Source of the DNA: Symbiodinium sp. CCMP2592 | Taxonomy: Eukaryota; Sar; Dinophyceae; Suessiales; Symbiodiniaceae | Assembly (NCBI GenBank): GCA_905221615.1 | Contig: CAJNDT010001019.1 | Location: forward strand, 34,802 to 98,801 | DNA length: 64,000 bases | Reading direction: 5' to 3' | Shown here: positions 24,559 through 37,560 of the stretch, piece after piece | Layout of the letters: each line of letters begins with the position of its first letter | How positions within the stretch are numbered: the first letter of the stretch is position 1 | Translations under genes and position numbers: made by a program | The notes under the pieces: generated by a model | The model's input: the letters and a program-made list of their open reading frames with translations, nothing else | Told to the model about the DNA's origin: nothing | Database searches by the model: none

Positions 24559-24582
24559 CGACAGAGAGAGAGAGAGAGAGAT
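24342..24582 (+). repeat. (GT)n then two (GA)n tracts
   Basis: GT at 24342-24374, GA at 24375-24436, a spacer containing AGCAAAGCAAAGCAAAG, then GA at 24465-24555 and 24564-24581. This is the longest dinucleotide block in the window. Confidence 0.95.
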
Positions 24583-26417
24583 AAAAAGCGGACACAGCCC
24601 TATTGCAAGAAGCCTTAGCCGCTGGCCTTGGATTCAATCCGCAGAGCCTAGCGAAGCTTCCGGTCAGCCCCAGCATAGACATGGCGGCATTCACATGGCG
24701 TTTTGTCAGGATCTGCCAGACAGGCGACTTCAGAATGAGGCGGATTGTCGACTAGATTCCATGTCATGTCATGAAGCCTAAGTTGAGCCTTCGAAGACAC
24801 GCGACACCTGCTTGCCCAAGGCTACGCAGCAAAGCGGCTGAAGTGCACTTCGCCGAAGGAGGTACCCAGACTGTAGTTGTGTCGCACTGGTGACAACAGA
24901 TCAAGGTGCCGAGCCTGAACAGCTGAAAGGGAACTCAAATTTAGTCGCAAAAGAACCTGCTTTCTCTGTTCCCAGCAAGAGGCCGCGTCTAGATTCGCAA
25001 TGAAGCAATGGCAGGCAACTTGGGCTGGCCCGCACCCATTCCTTCCCCAAACGGTGCAGCAACATTTAAAGCCCACCGTTCCACCGTACGGAGGCAGGTC
25101 GCGCATCCAGTCCCGCCATGCAGCTACTTGCGTCCCCAACCATCATGCACATCGGAGAGTTTGAGCGTGGAAGATCTGAAGCCACATGGCACAAACGGAC
25201 GATCGGAGCTTCCACGATGAAGTGTCTCCATCTGTGGCGGCACTCCAAGCAAACACAACCGAATTGCTGAGACTTTTAGGGCTGATGAGGGATGCATGCA
25301 GTCATTGCACAGATCAGGTATTCCATCACCACGCAGCACCAATCTGATCAAATTCTTTTGTGCTGACGAAAAGCAAGCACGTCTACTGGGTCACCGCCGA
25401 TCACTTAGGCAGCTTGGGCATCCCGACACAAGAGCTGTTGGTTTCACAGAGTGGTGAGACGCAGAAAGTATTAAGCAGGAAGCTGCAAAAGTGTGCAGAA
25501 AGTGGGGGCGGGCACTACAACACACACCCGTTTGACACAAGGAGAATCGGTTGCAGTTTTCGTAGTCTGGAGAGTGCCGCAGTAGCGCAACAAGTGTCAC
25601 ACTATGGTGCTGCCCCTGTGATGGGGCATCCATATACGTGCCAAATTCAAAGTTTCCTGCAAATGACAGCTTCACCAGAACTGAATCCTGCAAACAATAA
25701 CCTGGATCAGTCTGGAACATCATGCAGGCATTGGACCTGGAAGTCCGCCTCCTGAGGCTTTGCTCCGCCGAGGCTGTGAAAGCTGGGAATTTGTGTCGAT
25801 AATACCTGATAGCATCTTATGGTATGTAGAATGCTTCAGTAGACTATAGTATCATCGTATAGTTTGTGTGTACGTGCGATTTCGTGCGTCTGGAAATTGG
25901 GCAGCTTAAGACTTGTGCTGCATTTCTAGGCCAATGCGAAAATGCGGTGTTGTTCAATCTATTTGTTTCTGAGAAGCCAAGCCAGTCACACCAGTCCGAG
26001 GCAATGCCGCTGAATTTGTCTTCTGAAATCAGATATGATTAAATGTAGAACCATAAAGCAGCTTTCGAAAAGTTCGGCTAGGTGCAAGAGGTTCTTCAAA
26101 ACAAACCCATAAATCCATACAGCAACTAGACTTACCCTAAACCCTATTTTGGCCCTAAAGCCCTAATGCATGCCTCGCCTGGCCCTGGCATGTCCGAGAC
26201 GGAGCGCCGAAACTGTACTAGACTATAGAATACTGTAATACGAAAGTCTACTATAAGATACTGTAATATACTATCATATATACTAGACTATACTAGACAA
26301 GACTCTACTATACTCTAGTATACTACCAGATACTGTCATTCGCTCCCAAAGGGCTGTGGTTACAGCTCGGCTCTTTGGGCTCTCAGGCTTCCCGGCTGTG
26401 CATGATAGCACATCATG
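24583..26417. other. No confident gene; one weak exon candidate
   Basis: A + strand run at about 25190-25315 (SVAALQANTTELLRLLGLMR) lies before GTATTCC and could be an exon of an unknown gene. A competing 110-codon minus frame and a 131-codon plus frame overlap at 25360-25755. AT-rich ACTATA-type repeats occupy 25800-25870 and 26200-26340. Confidence 0.3.
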
Positions 26418-26464
26418 TACATATATATATAGACACACACAAACACTATATGTATGTATGTATG

Positions 26465-26496
<32 letters not shown>

Positions 26497-26520
26497 TGTG
26501 TATATATATATATATATATG
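26418..26520. repeat. (TA)n/(AC)n microsatellite
   Basis: TA alternation with a short CACACAC and TGTATG interruption, followed to 26625 by TATAGTATA-like degenerate repeats. Confidence 0.85.
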
Positions 26521-29489
26521 GTCGTAGATTTTAGTGTTATGGTAGACTATACTATGCTACATTACAGTGTGTTCTAGCATGTTCTAGTATGTATAGTGTA
26601 TTATGGTATATTATTGTATCAGAGCGAAAGTCTGCGATGTTGTTATCTTGACTTGCACTTAGAATTTGAACCCACGCCAGACAAGAAACCAGAGACCATA
26701 ACCGGACGCTGCGCTGACGACTGCCTATATCAGAGTTGCAGTATGTTGTGCTGTCAATGCATCAACCTCCGTGCTTTGGGTTCACCATTGCACCCCATGA
26801 AAATCATGTTCATGTAGATGACAATGCGTAGAGGCTGAGTTCCACAAGTGCCACCATGCTCGCAGTGCTCCGACATCGTGCGGTATGCCTTTGCTTGCGA
26901 GACTGCAACGGACTACGTCTTGATCTTCGAGGCTTGTGTGCTACAATGCTTACGCAGGTACCGCCCAAAGTTCTGCCGGAAGTTAGAGGAAGTGACTCCC
27001 GGCTCGCAGATCTCCAGAGTCGATGAGCTTGCCAGACCCGGGAGTTGCAAGCACTTGTGGGTTGCGGGTTGGTCTGCACCCAGCATGTAGCCTCTGAGCG
27101 CCCAAACTCCCAAGTTTTCCCAAGTCAAAGATCCCTGAAGCCTACAGCCCAATGGGCCGCCATATTATATGATATTTCCTTTTTTTATATAGAACTAGTA
27201 AAATATAGTTAATTACAGTATTGTATTATGTTATGTTCAATCATAACCCTAAACCCCAAGCCGAAGCCCCTGAGAGGCCTGTGATGTGGACCTTTGGGAT
27301 GCGCTCACGGGCGCTTGGTCTCGCGGTAAGGCCTCGAGCATGGAAAGGCTGGGAGCAAAAAGACGGGGCTGCGAGAATATGATAGTACAACATAGTTTGA
27401 GTATCTTATAGTATGTTACAAGATGTTATGGCACCTTATGCTTTGGGCTGTGGAGCCTGGCAGTCCTACCTCTGCGATGGCGGGATGTCTTTCGTAAGGG
27501 CTTGGTAGTATCTGGCTTGGAGTTAACATTGGATGAGTGCTGCCTTTGTTAAAGCTTGTGTAAGTTGTTACCATGCAGCCTTGGCTTCAAGTCTAGCTCC
27601 CCGGGGCATAAGTGGGCAGAGGATTGCCGGTGGAACATTACGAGGTAGCGAGGGGACGTTGAGAACTTACTCTCTTTTGCGGACTGCTACTACCGTCCTC
27701 GTTTTGGATTGCTGTGCTGAGCCATTTTCAGTAGCACATCCGTTGTGGATTTCGAAACCCGGTAATTTCAGTTCCGGTCCACCCGGCCCACGATCTCGTA
27801 TGGAGCCAAAACAAACTGCCACAACAAAGTCTGGCTGGTCGCACAAAACTCTGTGGCCACACGATGGTTCAAGTTTCCTGAGCCTGCAACCTGCCCTACC
27901 CTGGACTCTAGCAGACCCTGAGCCCAAAAAACCGCGACAACTCTTTTTGCAACCCCTGAGCCCACAAACCCTAAGCCTTTCAGCTCAGAGGACTTGAAGC
28001 CATGCCAGCCTTGTGCGAGTGTGTGAGTCGAAGCCTGACAGAGCTCGGAAGGCAAGCGTGGTCCTTGCAGCTTTGCCGAGCTGTGAACCATTGCCACCAC
28101 CTGCGCGTCCTTCATCGGGACCCGGCTTGGGCTTTTGGGTTGAGGTTTAGGTTGTCAGGGTTTTGAGGTTTGCCCGAGCGCAGAGTTTAGGCTCAACACG
28201 GCACAGGGTGTAGGAAGCCCTCTCAAGAATCTCGTTGCACAAAGTAAGAGCCCTCCACATTATGTATATCCAGGTACCATATACCTCATAGCATACATGT
28301 ATATTTGCATGTATGTATGCATGGATGTAAATTGATAGTGGGACTGCGTTTAAACGACCCTGAAAGCAGGACTGTTTTGTTCATGTATATATGTCCGTAG
28401 GTATGTATGTAGGTACGTTCATCTGTTTCTGTATCTGTATCTATATAGATACAGGTATCTGCAGAGAGAGCGCGAGGACTCTGGACCCTGGAAGCTTTGC
28501 CCACGGGTCTTTTGATATGATGTTTGTCGATGACACTTCAGCTTTTGCTATGGGTTCTATTCGTCTGCTGACGATCATGAGCTTGTTCGTCGTTCGGTTT
28601 GGCACTATGATTCTTTAATAAACGGTTCAACATCTCTGCTGTGAAGATCCCCCTTTTCGAAGCCACGTGCCTAAGCCGGAGCTACGTAAATACATGCTTT
28701 CCCGGGAAGGGGCAAGACCTTGCATGCACACCCTTTTCGTCTCATCGTGCCGCCTTTTCACCGGTGCCAGATGAATAGCGAGCTGAGCAATCGTGCTATT
28801 TCTTAGGGTTTCTGGATTGCAATTAATTATACTGCAGCATACCCCACAAGCCCTTTGCTGAAGGACGTGAACCCCTGGAATGCGCTCCTCGTGCTCGAAG
28901 GACAGACCACCCAAGTAAGCCAACAGATTCTACCCTGACCTACACCATCCGAAGCCTCAGCCTGCAAAGCTCCGAGCATCAACAACCCCATGCTAAGCAG
29001 CATTTACATGCAGCTACCAACAAGAGTAAGTTTGTGGTATCACGGACAGCGATGGCGATAGCAAGCGACAGCAATGCTGCTAGCAACATGAGCACGTGTC
29101 AGGCATGAGCTGTGATCCACCGAAGTTTAATGCCCTTTTCGGATAGCCGTTCTCGGTGCCGGCTCGCAACTCTGACGAAAAATACCATTGCTCAGGGTGA
29201 TTGTAATGCCAATACCAGTGATGCTTGAAGGGCAGCCACAGGGGAAGGACGGCAGTACAAGTACCCCCGAAAGGTACTATGGTATACCGAAGGCCTTCTA
29301 AGCCACAAAACTCTAAACCCTAATGCACTGAGTACTGAATGCCCTATAAACACCCCAAGCCCTAAACCCTGAATCTTTTTTTGGAACCCAAGTGCAGGCT
29401 CTGAGTCCTCATCGGCACGACTTGGGGACTTCGGCCTTGCCGTGCGAATGGAGTCCTCGGAGCTGCGGGGATGGGAGGCAATGGCTTAC
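26521..29489. other. No confident gene
   Basis: Unique sequence with scattered CCCTAAACC patches (27246, 29315, 29362) and a TATG microsatellite near 28295-28450. Frames at 26596-26817 and 27533-27997 are open but have no recognisable motif. Confidence 0.35.
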
Positions 29490-29690
29490 TATAGGGGCCT
29501 CAATCATTAGAATAAGGGTTCCTTTAAAGGGCTCTATATAGGGGATACTAAAAGGGATCTAGAAGGGTAGTATAATATAGGGGCCTTAATAATTAGAACA
29601 GGGTTTTGGGGCTCATTACCCTATACTTATAATAAGGGATCCCCGAAATGGTATTGGCAAACATTTCGGCCCATATAGTAGGGCCGGCGG
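29490..29690. mobile_element. Family B MITE-like elements, compound copy
   Basis: Two left-end signatures (TATAGGGGCCTCAATCATTAG at 29490, TATAGGGGCCTTAATAATTAG near 29576) lie in direct order. This suggests two copies nested or in tandem. A right end is only partly recognisable. Confidence 0.6.
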
Positions 29691-31109
29691 ATAGTTTTTT
29701 GCATGGGCCTGCTGTGAGAGCTCAGGATTCGGGAAGGTGCTTGCCGGGGGAGGGTAAATATAGTACAGGGAATCTATCTATTATAGTATTTCTATATATA
29801 TTTATGTATTGATTTAAATACCTTCGTGCTCCGCTGAGAGTTCGATGAGGGGCTTTGAGAAAAAGGGGAGGCTGTAGTTCTTTGGTGACGCTAGCGACCT
29901 TGCCGTGGGTGTTGCTGGTGTTGGTGCTGGTTTGTGCCATTTCTGTTTTCTACCTGGGAGATGTTCTAGGAGTCTAGGATCAGGAATCTAGATGACAAAT
30001 GCCAAATTGGCATACAAGCTTTGTTTTGCAAGTGGTTGAGTGGGTAGTGGGCACAGAAGGCCATTGCTTCTAAGCCCGAATCCGTAAAACTGTGTCAGAT
30101 CCCTGGCGCGGCACCCCTGGACGACTCTGCGATCGGCTCGCTTTACTCGGCGCCCGAACTGGGGGATGTCTACGGTGCGGATCTTGGACTTTCGTTGAGC
30201 CGATTCCTGTCTTCTCAACAGCTGCTTAGGGCGGAGGGCGCGTATTGCAGAATCTTCCTTGGGCTTTGGCCACTAGCCACACGATTACCGTGCATGATTT
30301 GATGCTAGCAACTTGCTGTTTTGAGCAGGAGGCCTGACTCTCACTTTCTTGTGAGATCGCAAATCAGTATAGGGCTTCCGGACTGGATTCCACATCTGTC
30401 AGTTGTGCACCCATTTTTCTCCTGGCAGGCTTTCCGGCAGATGTTTTCAGTCTGGGAATGACCCTCTTGGCCATCTGGGGCTCTGCCGACTTGGGCGAGG
30501 CGCGCTGTGACTTGAAGTCAGCCGTGTACCGTGCGGGGGAAGCGCTCACGCAAGCCGGAGGCTCGACTGGTTTGTTCAAGACTCAGAGTCGCATCATCTG
30601 GGGTCTTTGAATTTTTGTTGTACAAGATCCGTGCCGTGATGCAGGAGGAACTCATCAACCTTGTCGAAGGCAGGGGGTTGAAGTGTCTACGAGGAGTGCG
30701 CACAGGGGCTGTGCATGCAGTTGCTCAGGCTGCGCCAGAAGTAGCTTCAGGTGAGGCGGAGAAATGTTCGGCTGGGACACGTGATATTATAATAGCGAAT
30801 GTGACACCGATGTCCTAATCGTTAGAGTGTTTTGACTGGGAGTACCAACCTATTGCTGGGATTCTGGCAAAAACTTTGAAGTGCAGCATCATTAACTTTC
30901 GTCCTGGCATGACATACAACTACTGCGGCATGGCACTTGTAACCGATACCTGAACCGTCAGTTTCCGCGGAACCGTTTCAGGTGCAAAGCAGGCCGCTTG
31001 CTCTTCCTCCTCGTCCTCCCACATGGGCTCCTTGGGCAAGGCGCATATCGCCCGACATCAGATCGGATTTGAAGGTTTTGGGGCTGCCGCTAGGGTTCGC
31101 GGTTGTGAA
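29691..31109. other. Weak coding-like stretch at 30373-30610, otherwise no gene
   Basis: A + frame from about 30373 (after TATAG) to a TGA at 30608 reads LLAGFPADVFSLGMTLLAIW and is protein-like, but the minus frame over the same bases is also open. No family is recognised. Confidence 0.25.
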
Positions 31110-31465
31110 AGGAGCATGAAAAGGAGAAGAAGAAGAAGAAGAAGAAGACGGAGCAGCAGCAACAACGGCGGCAACAAACAGCACGACGACGGCAGCCACA
31201 CTAATGGCGGGGACAACATCATCATCATCAACAACAACAACAGCGAACCCACCGGCAACGGCAGCGGCAACCGCCCCCACCAGCAGGAGGAGCAGCAGCA
31301 GCAGTAGCACCCACCACCACCACCACCAGCGCCAGCAGCAGCACCACCACAACCTTCACCATCACCACCACCACCACCACCACCACCACCACCACCACCA
31401 CCACCACTACCACCACTACATCACCGCTGCGGCGGCAAACGACGACAACAGCAATAACACGCACT
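31110..31465 (+). repeat. Compound triplet repeat (GAA)n, (CAG/CAA)n, (CAC)n
   Basis: GAAGAA at 31110-31148, mixed AAC/ATC/CAG to 31308, then CAC/ACC at 31309-31412 with GTAGTG-type ends. It yields long His, Ser, Thr, Val, Leu or Asn frames in all readings. None is called a gene. Confidence 0.9.
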
Positions 31466-31728
31466 GCAATGGCAACAGCAACAGCAAGAAGGTGAAAACC
31501 CAGAGCCCCAAACCCTGAGCCCCACACCCGAAACCTCGAACCTCAAGCCTGCCCTTGTGGGGTCTTACGCCGATGCTTTTAGGAATCCCCAAAACCCTAA
31601 GCCGAGTTGTAGAATCGAAATGTGATGATTGCGTGAGGGAGCCCCTTGCGGATTCCGCTCTATACTGGCCGATGCTCTTGCATACCAGGCTTCTGGTCAG
31701 CAAGTCTTCAAGGGGATCGAGACTTTTT

Positions 31729-31820
31729 TATAGGGGACTCAATAATTAGAATACGGTTTTGGCTTTGGGGCCCATTATACTATAGTTGGAGTAAAATAGT
31801 ATAGCTAGTTATTAAGACTA
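31729..31820. mobile_element. Family B MITE-like element
   Basis: TATAGGGGACTCAATAATTAG on the left, GGGGCCCATTATACTATAG in the middle and AGTTATTAAGAC on the right. Confidence 0.6.
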
Positions 31821-34123
31821 TTACGATTCACCTGTTGTCAGAACCGCCCACAGCCTCAGATTTACCTTGTATGTCCACGCAAGTAGTTATAGCTTCTGTT
31901 TGCTCCAGTTAGCGCTCGCAAGGTTTAGTGTTTCGGCTCCGGCTTCCATTCATGGACGGCGGGAGGTTTGTCTGCGGGATTTCGGGCTTCCGGTTTGCCT
32001 GGGACTTGGGTTTCAGGTTGAAGCTAAGAACTTCGGAAAATTTAGGATCTTACAGGCTTCAAGGCTTTGGGCTCAGTAGATTCGGGAGGTCTGTTTTACT
32101 GATTTGAATGCTACTACGGGCTTGGTGATTCTAGCCAGTGGAAGCTATTTGACGGTTGCGGAGCAGACTTGGGGTTGGCAGGGGTCAGCATCAGGAGCAT
32201 AGAGCGCAGGCGCAGCGTTGTGACGGAAAAGACGAGAGCGTTTGACATTTCATAAATCCATCTTGAATGCAAAGTGTGGTCATCTGGCTGTGGTCAGGGT
32301 GTGGTAGCCAAAATGCTGAACCGTAGAGTGCTTTTTGTGTGTGTGTGTGTGCGCGGGTGTTTGTTTTCCAACTCCTGGTCCCAGAAGTACCGCCGCTCCG
32401 CTTTTTTCGCGAGATTCTCCCCCTTTCCCCTAATCATGACAAACAACAGCAGGAAGAGCGAGGCATAAGAGTAATCAGTAGCAACAGCATGTCCGCCATT
32501 ATCAGTCAGGTGAAATGAAGAGTCCATAATAAATGGCAAGTACCGCGCGGAGAAGAACTGGTACTTGCCACAACCATCAGTATGGGATCTCAGGCGATGA
32601 AGGACCTGAACAAAGACCCACAGTACGACTAGGACCCTTGCTATCAGAGGTTTGGGATCCGCGTCACGAACAAAGATCAGCCAACCCCGTTTTGTTGCTG
32701 GCAGTACAGGCCGCTGCCAGGCCAACTGCTGCCTCTTTGCGCGATTGCGTGGAGGCTGCGAGTCGTCTCTTGGGGGCAAAGATGAAATTGGGGCTTCCTA
32801 GCTGAAGGGAGGTAGAGCCACCGGGTTTACTTGGGCCCCTACCCGTGGCAACGCTGCTGAGTGTGCGGGCAAGGTCACGCCATATGTGTGAGCTGAAGAT
32901 GGTGATCACACTGCCGATGAACAGAATGGTAGATGATAGCCATGACGGTGTGAAAGTATTGCTGATCCACCCCTGATGTTGGTACGTGGTTCTTGATCAT
33001 CTAACTGAGGGCTATGGTGGCACAAGCTCCTGATGGAGAGGGATGATGCGTGAGGGCCATGACTCTGACTTTCACGATGGGACAGATAACGGCGGTTGTC
33101 CTGGCGAGGACGACCAGCAACATAATCATACTCAAGACCCAACAGTGCGCGGGTTCCGGTATTCAGCTTCACTGCCCCTGGCTTACTTGAGATCACGGGC
33201 TCTCCGCTACCCCATTCTGACCAAGAGAACTCCAATTTGCAGCACTGCGATTGAGATCTTGATGCTTTAGAGTTCAGAATCAGAAGGAGTCTCCACCCCA
33301 GGGTCCCATGCCTCCAACGGCTGAGGTACTACCCTTTGTCAGGTGCAGGCGCTGTTCAAAACACACCTTCACCAGCAGCTCACCCCGGTGGTCCTCGGCG
33401 CGGTCCTGGACTCTTGTCGGACAGAGAAAGAAGCATAGCATGATACAGTTGCGTGCAACATACCATTGTGATACAATTTAAGCATTACGTAACATAGTGA
33501 TACCACTTGGTAGAACATAACATGTCATAAGCATATGGTGCAATATGGCATTGTGCAACTGGCCGACGTGTTAACCGACAGTCATGTAAACCTAGGCAGA
33601 CTCCATGAATCGATTCGCTTGCTTCTGTATATATCTCATGGTCATGTTGCGCCACCATTGACTGCAAAACGCTGCAGAACAGCCCAAATTCTTCAATGCC
33701 AAGGCCGAAATTCACACAAGCGCAAGCCGAGCACTTTCGAGTTGCCTTTTGTTAGGAAGCCCCATGGTGTCATGGATTTCGTCTACGCATACCCGCAACA
33801 GCAACATACGGCCAGTTCCAGAAGCAGAAGTCTGTCTTGTCTCCCGCGCAGGAAACTTTGACTTCTTGTAGGCCTCTGCAGGAGGTCTTAGCAGACAGGA
33901 CGTGACAAATAGCATCCTCCGTGCGCCAGACGCACCATGCACAACTTGAAAGACCACGATATACCACGATGAACCGTGATGAAGACACGTTGAAAGGGGT
34001 ACGCGAGCCACTATAAGCAAGTACGGAACAAATCTCGCTAGTCATTGAATGCTATTGGCCTTAGCTTTAGCTTCGGGCTGCAGTTTCTCACAACGGTGGC
34101 TGCGATCGCGCTGCTCTTGCAAG
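31821..34123. other. No confident gene
   Basis: A 161-codon minus frame at 32294-32779 has one hydrophobic run (ARVLVVLWVFVQVL), but its C-terminal part is microsatellite text (THTHT). Neighbouring minus frames up to 33235 are also open. Nothing is recognisable. Confidence 0.3.
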
Positions 34124-34261
34124 GACTCTTTGGGGAGCCCAAAGGAGTCGAATGAGGAGATGGTCTCCGTGGCATTCCGTAAGCTTGGCACTTCCGGCCG
34201 AATGGATGTTGACTCTTTCTTGAAGTGGGTTTTCCAGGAGGGGAGCTTAGTGCCAGCATAG
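34124..34261 (+). CDS. Possible terminal exon with EF-hand-like segment
   Basis: After CTTGCAAG, 45 codons run to a TAG. They include EMVSVAFRKLGTSGRMDVD and FLKWVF, which resemble an EF-hand helix-loop-helix with a shortened, degenerate loop. No upstream exon is identified and the minus strand is also partly open. It could be a remnant. Confidence 0.28.
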   Translation, partial: DSLGSPKESNEEMVSVAFRKLGTSGRMDVDSFLKWVFQEGSLVPA

Positions 34262-34770
34262 CTTTGCAGCGGAACCTGTGGATAAGGATGCATGCAAGCT
34301 AGACATGATTCATGGAACTGTGATGCCTGCATGGCATTGCCGAGTACACCCTGTGGAGTGTGGCCACGGCTGCTCCTACTTCGTCCCCACTTCTTGAGAC
34401 TGCGCAAAGCGCAGCCTCAGAATGTCATAACCACCTCCTCATGCCGGAGCCCCCTCGAAGCATGAAAGCAATAGACGTCACGACGAGGCAGGATCACATT
34501 CGTGCGGAGGTGTTGTTGCAGACAGGGTTAGACACAGCCCATTCAGCAAAGCGATTGGGCAACGACCTTGGTTTTCAGTGGCGCCTGCTCTTTTGCACAC
34601 CTTCCAATATCGCAAACTCTGCAGATGCCTTCACTGAAAGCCGAGGGAAGAAACCCTAAAATCCTAAACCCTAAACCCATAATCAAGCCAGGATCATGCA
34701 GTGAAAACTGAGCCTACTATGCTGAGGTCGCCACTCGTCAGGCCGGGGAGGAACCCAAACCTGCCCCATA

Positions 34771-34876
34771 TCATAGGGGACTTCATAAGTGCCTTTACTA
34801 GTTTGAGGGCTCCTTATTGTAGTTATAGTATAATATTATACTCCAATGCCTTATTCTAATTGTTGGGCCCCTATAG
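34771..34876. mobile_element. Family B MITE-like element
   Basis: Left end TCATAGGGGACTTCATAA, interior GGGCTCCTTATTGTAGTTA, right end TTCTAATTGTTGGGCCCCTAT. The copy is divergent. Confidence 0.6.
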
Positions 34877-35840
34877 TGCTCACAAGTCCGTTTGCCGAAG
34901 CTGCACTCTTCCCAGTCCTTCTGCAGTTCTTTTCGTTGCTGGCCTGGCGATCGGGGCATTGCATGCTGAAACGAGAGGGTGGATCCACCATTGGTACAAA
35001 GCAAGCCGGCTTCAGCCATCAAGGACTTTTCTACAATGTCTTACAGAGGGGGTAGCAGATAGATGCATGTGTGGACGAAAGTAGATCAACAAGTTCGTCG
35101 AGGGTTTCATGGCTTATGTTCATACTTATGTATCCTAGAAGTAGAAGACGTTCGGTTGTTTGTGCAAAGAAGCACCACAACAATACACACGCAGATACGC
35201 GAATGCTTACCATGCGTGCAACCGTTGTTCCTACCAGCAAACGAAGATTAGCTACTTTACCGAAAGTCTACACTCATACTCCCAGCTACAGCGAACGTAG
35301 ATGCAAAGAGACGCGCGTCTCAAGTCTTGGCGATGTTCCGCCCTGCAGCCGCGCGGTTTGCGTCGCTTCAAGCTCGTGGCTCGCCTGAAGGGATGTTTCA
35401 TGACACAACTCCATAATCATGAGCCAGTAGCCTTGAATGTCTTCTCAGGAGCAGTTCGTTTTTGTCTCTAAGACGCAATCCTGCTCTGATAAGTCTGACA
35501 GACCATGGCTTACCTCATACTGTCAGATACCACGTGCTGGTAGTACCAATCACGCGGAGGTTGGTAAACACAGGAAGAACAATAGTGACGCTAGTCGTGT
35601 TACAGTAGCAGCAATAGTAAAGCTGCAGAAGAATGAAGGCATGACAGGGACAATAAAGCAGCTCGCAGATTGGAAAGCATACGATCGGAATGTTTGAAGC
35701 AAGTAGTATATAAGCAAGCCAGCAAGCAAAACCGGAGGATGAAAAATCCCCGCAGAACATTGACATGCGAGGCATGCCCAGCCTTTACCCCGTAGACGTA
35801 TCGCAGAAGCTCCTTCAAAGCTCCTCTGCACGAATGCACA
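34877..35840. other. No recognisable gene
   Basis: Unique sequence with only overlapping short frames on both strands. Confidence 0.4.
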
Positions 35841-36205
35841 CATGTATGTATGCATGTAAGTATGTAAATTTGTAGATGTGTATGTATGTATGTATGTATG
35901 TATGTATGGTGTGTGCATGTATGTAGGTATGCATGTCTGCATGCATGCATGTACGTTTGGATGTGTGTATGCAAGCATGCAAGCATGGAAGGCTGCATGC
36001 ATGTATCTACGTAGCTATGAACGCAAGTATGTAAGTATCTTTCTATCCATCTATCTGTCTATCTACCTAATTAGTTTAGTCTGTCTAGCTATATGTCCAT
36101 TTATCTGCCGATCTGCTTTCCTATCTATCTACCTTCTATCTATCGGTCCGTCTGTCTGTCTATCAACTTATCTACCTATCTATCTACCTATGGACCTATG
36201 TATGT
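35841..36205 (+). repeat. (TATG)n then (CTAT)n tetranucleotide tract
   Basis: TATGTATG/CATGCATG variants at 35841-36020 and CTATCTAT/CTGTCTAT variants at 36035-36200. Confidence 0.85.
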
Positions 36206-36750
36206 AACTGTAGTTATGGGCTGCCAAAGTCATAGACTATTGTAGAACGATCAAGTTTGTTTGGCGGCATTGGCACTGATAGGCACTGCTGCTCTATCCT
36301 TTTATTGTGCTGTGTACGCTGCTGATATTGTTGATGGCGCTAAGAACGTAGCTGGGTGCTGTGCAAACCAAGTGATGGGTTGGAACAGATCTTCTGGATT
36401 TAAGGGTTTACAGAGTTGTCTCGTCAAGCTTCACAGTTTCGGAGCCCGCAACCGCAAACCCTGTGTGCGTGCCTCTGTGACTCGTGGCCCGAAGCTTTGA
36501 AGCCACAAAGGACTGCAAACTGAGCTTCGAAAGTCCACGAGCCCCGAAGTGCTGCGGCCCACAATCTGCAATGCTCTGAACACCCAAAGAATCCAAAGGC
36601 AGTGGAGTAGATCAGGGTTTGGAACTTCATATGCAATGCTGCCCACTCTTCTGCTCGTCTGAGTTTCAGAAGCTAACAAAGCATCAATCTAGTGGCAGCA
36701 AGTAAGCGGCATTGCCCGGCACATTGCGATTTGTCAATCTTGTGATGCAA
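36206..36750. other. No recognisable gene
   Basis: A + frame at 36261-36500 has a hydrophobic N-terminal run (LALIGTAALSFYCAVYA) but starts from TTG and lacks any domain. Confidence 0.3.
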
Positions 36751-37012
36751 TAATTTGGGAGCCTCAATAATTAGAATTAGAATAGGGTTTGGGTGTTCGT
36801 TATATCGTTAAAGGGGCCTTGAGGAACTGTAATTATTGGAAATACTGTCGGCCTCCATGTCAGACCGTTGACCCGGGGAGCCAACCCTTGGGGATGTTTA
36901 AACCGGCAACCATACGACAGAGGCCTAAATACTTACGTATATGTTTTGGAGGGTTCCTTAAGTATGGCATCATGGGCCCCAAACCCCTATTCTAATTATT
37001 AGTGCCCCTATA
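36751..37012. mobile_element. Family B MITE-like element interrupted by an insertion
   Basis: The left part (GCCTCAATAATTAGAATTAG) and right part (CCCTATTCTAATTATTAG, TGCCCCTATA) are recognisable. About 130 bp of unrelated, GC-richer sequence (roughly 36813-36940) separates them. Confidence 0.55.
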
Positions 37013-37149
37013 TTACCAAACCCCTGGCCCGTCATCAAAAAAGCATATTGACAAGACCAGATACATCACAGAAGCCATACTGGTGTGTCAGCAATGGTAA
37101 CATGATCAGTAAACACAAAACTGACAAGCAACTCAAGCGGTAGATGGAG

Positions 37150-37290
37150 ACACTCCAAGACCCACCCCAGTACCCTAACTCTAAACCCCGGAGCCCTAAA
37201 GCCTTAAACCCCTAAGCCCTAAAGCCCAGCCCCTAAGCCCCAAACCCCTAAACCCTAACCCCCAAGCCCAAACCCCTAAAACAGAGTCCA
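37150..37290 (-). repeat. CCCTAAA-type interstitial array
   Basis: Variants of CCCTAAACCC and CCCCTAAGCCC in head-to-tail order for about 130 bp. The C-rich strand reads 5'-3' here. Confidence 0.75.
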
Positions 37291-37371
37291 GGATCACATG
37301 GCCCAGCGCTTTTCGAAATTCCCCGGGCGAAGTTCAAGCAGGGCCTCGGCGACGTGGCTCTCAGGCCCGAT

Positions 37372-37560
37372 TTAGGATTTGGGGTTTTAGGGTTGGGGCT
37401 TTTGGGTTTTTAGGGCTTTGGGGTTTGAGGCTGGGGTCTTCTGGGTTTTAGGAGTCATGAGTTTAGGGATGGGGTTTCAGGGTGTAGGGCTGTGGGGTGT
37501 TCGGGCGAAGTTCGGCTGTTAGAGTCTATAGGGTTTCAGGGTTTGGGGAAGAGGGCTCTG
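37372..37560 (+). repeat. TTTAGGG-type interstitial array, opposite orientation
   Basis: Variants of GGTTTTAGGG and GGGGTTTAGGG for about 190 bp, inverted relative to the array 80 bp upstream. Confidence 0.7.

Noticed and set aside
24316..24694. Poly-(Glu-Arg) and poly-(Ser-Leu) frames
   Set aside because: They are translations of the GA dinucleotide tracts.
30978..31527. Poly-His, poly-Val and poly-Leu frames
   Set aside because: They are all translations of the compound triplet repeat and are open in many frames at once.
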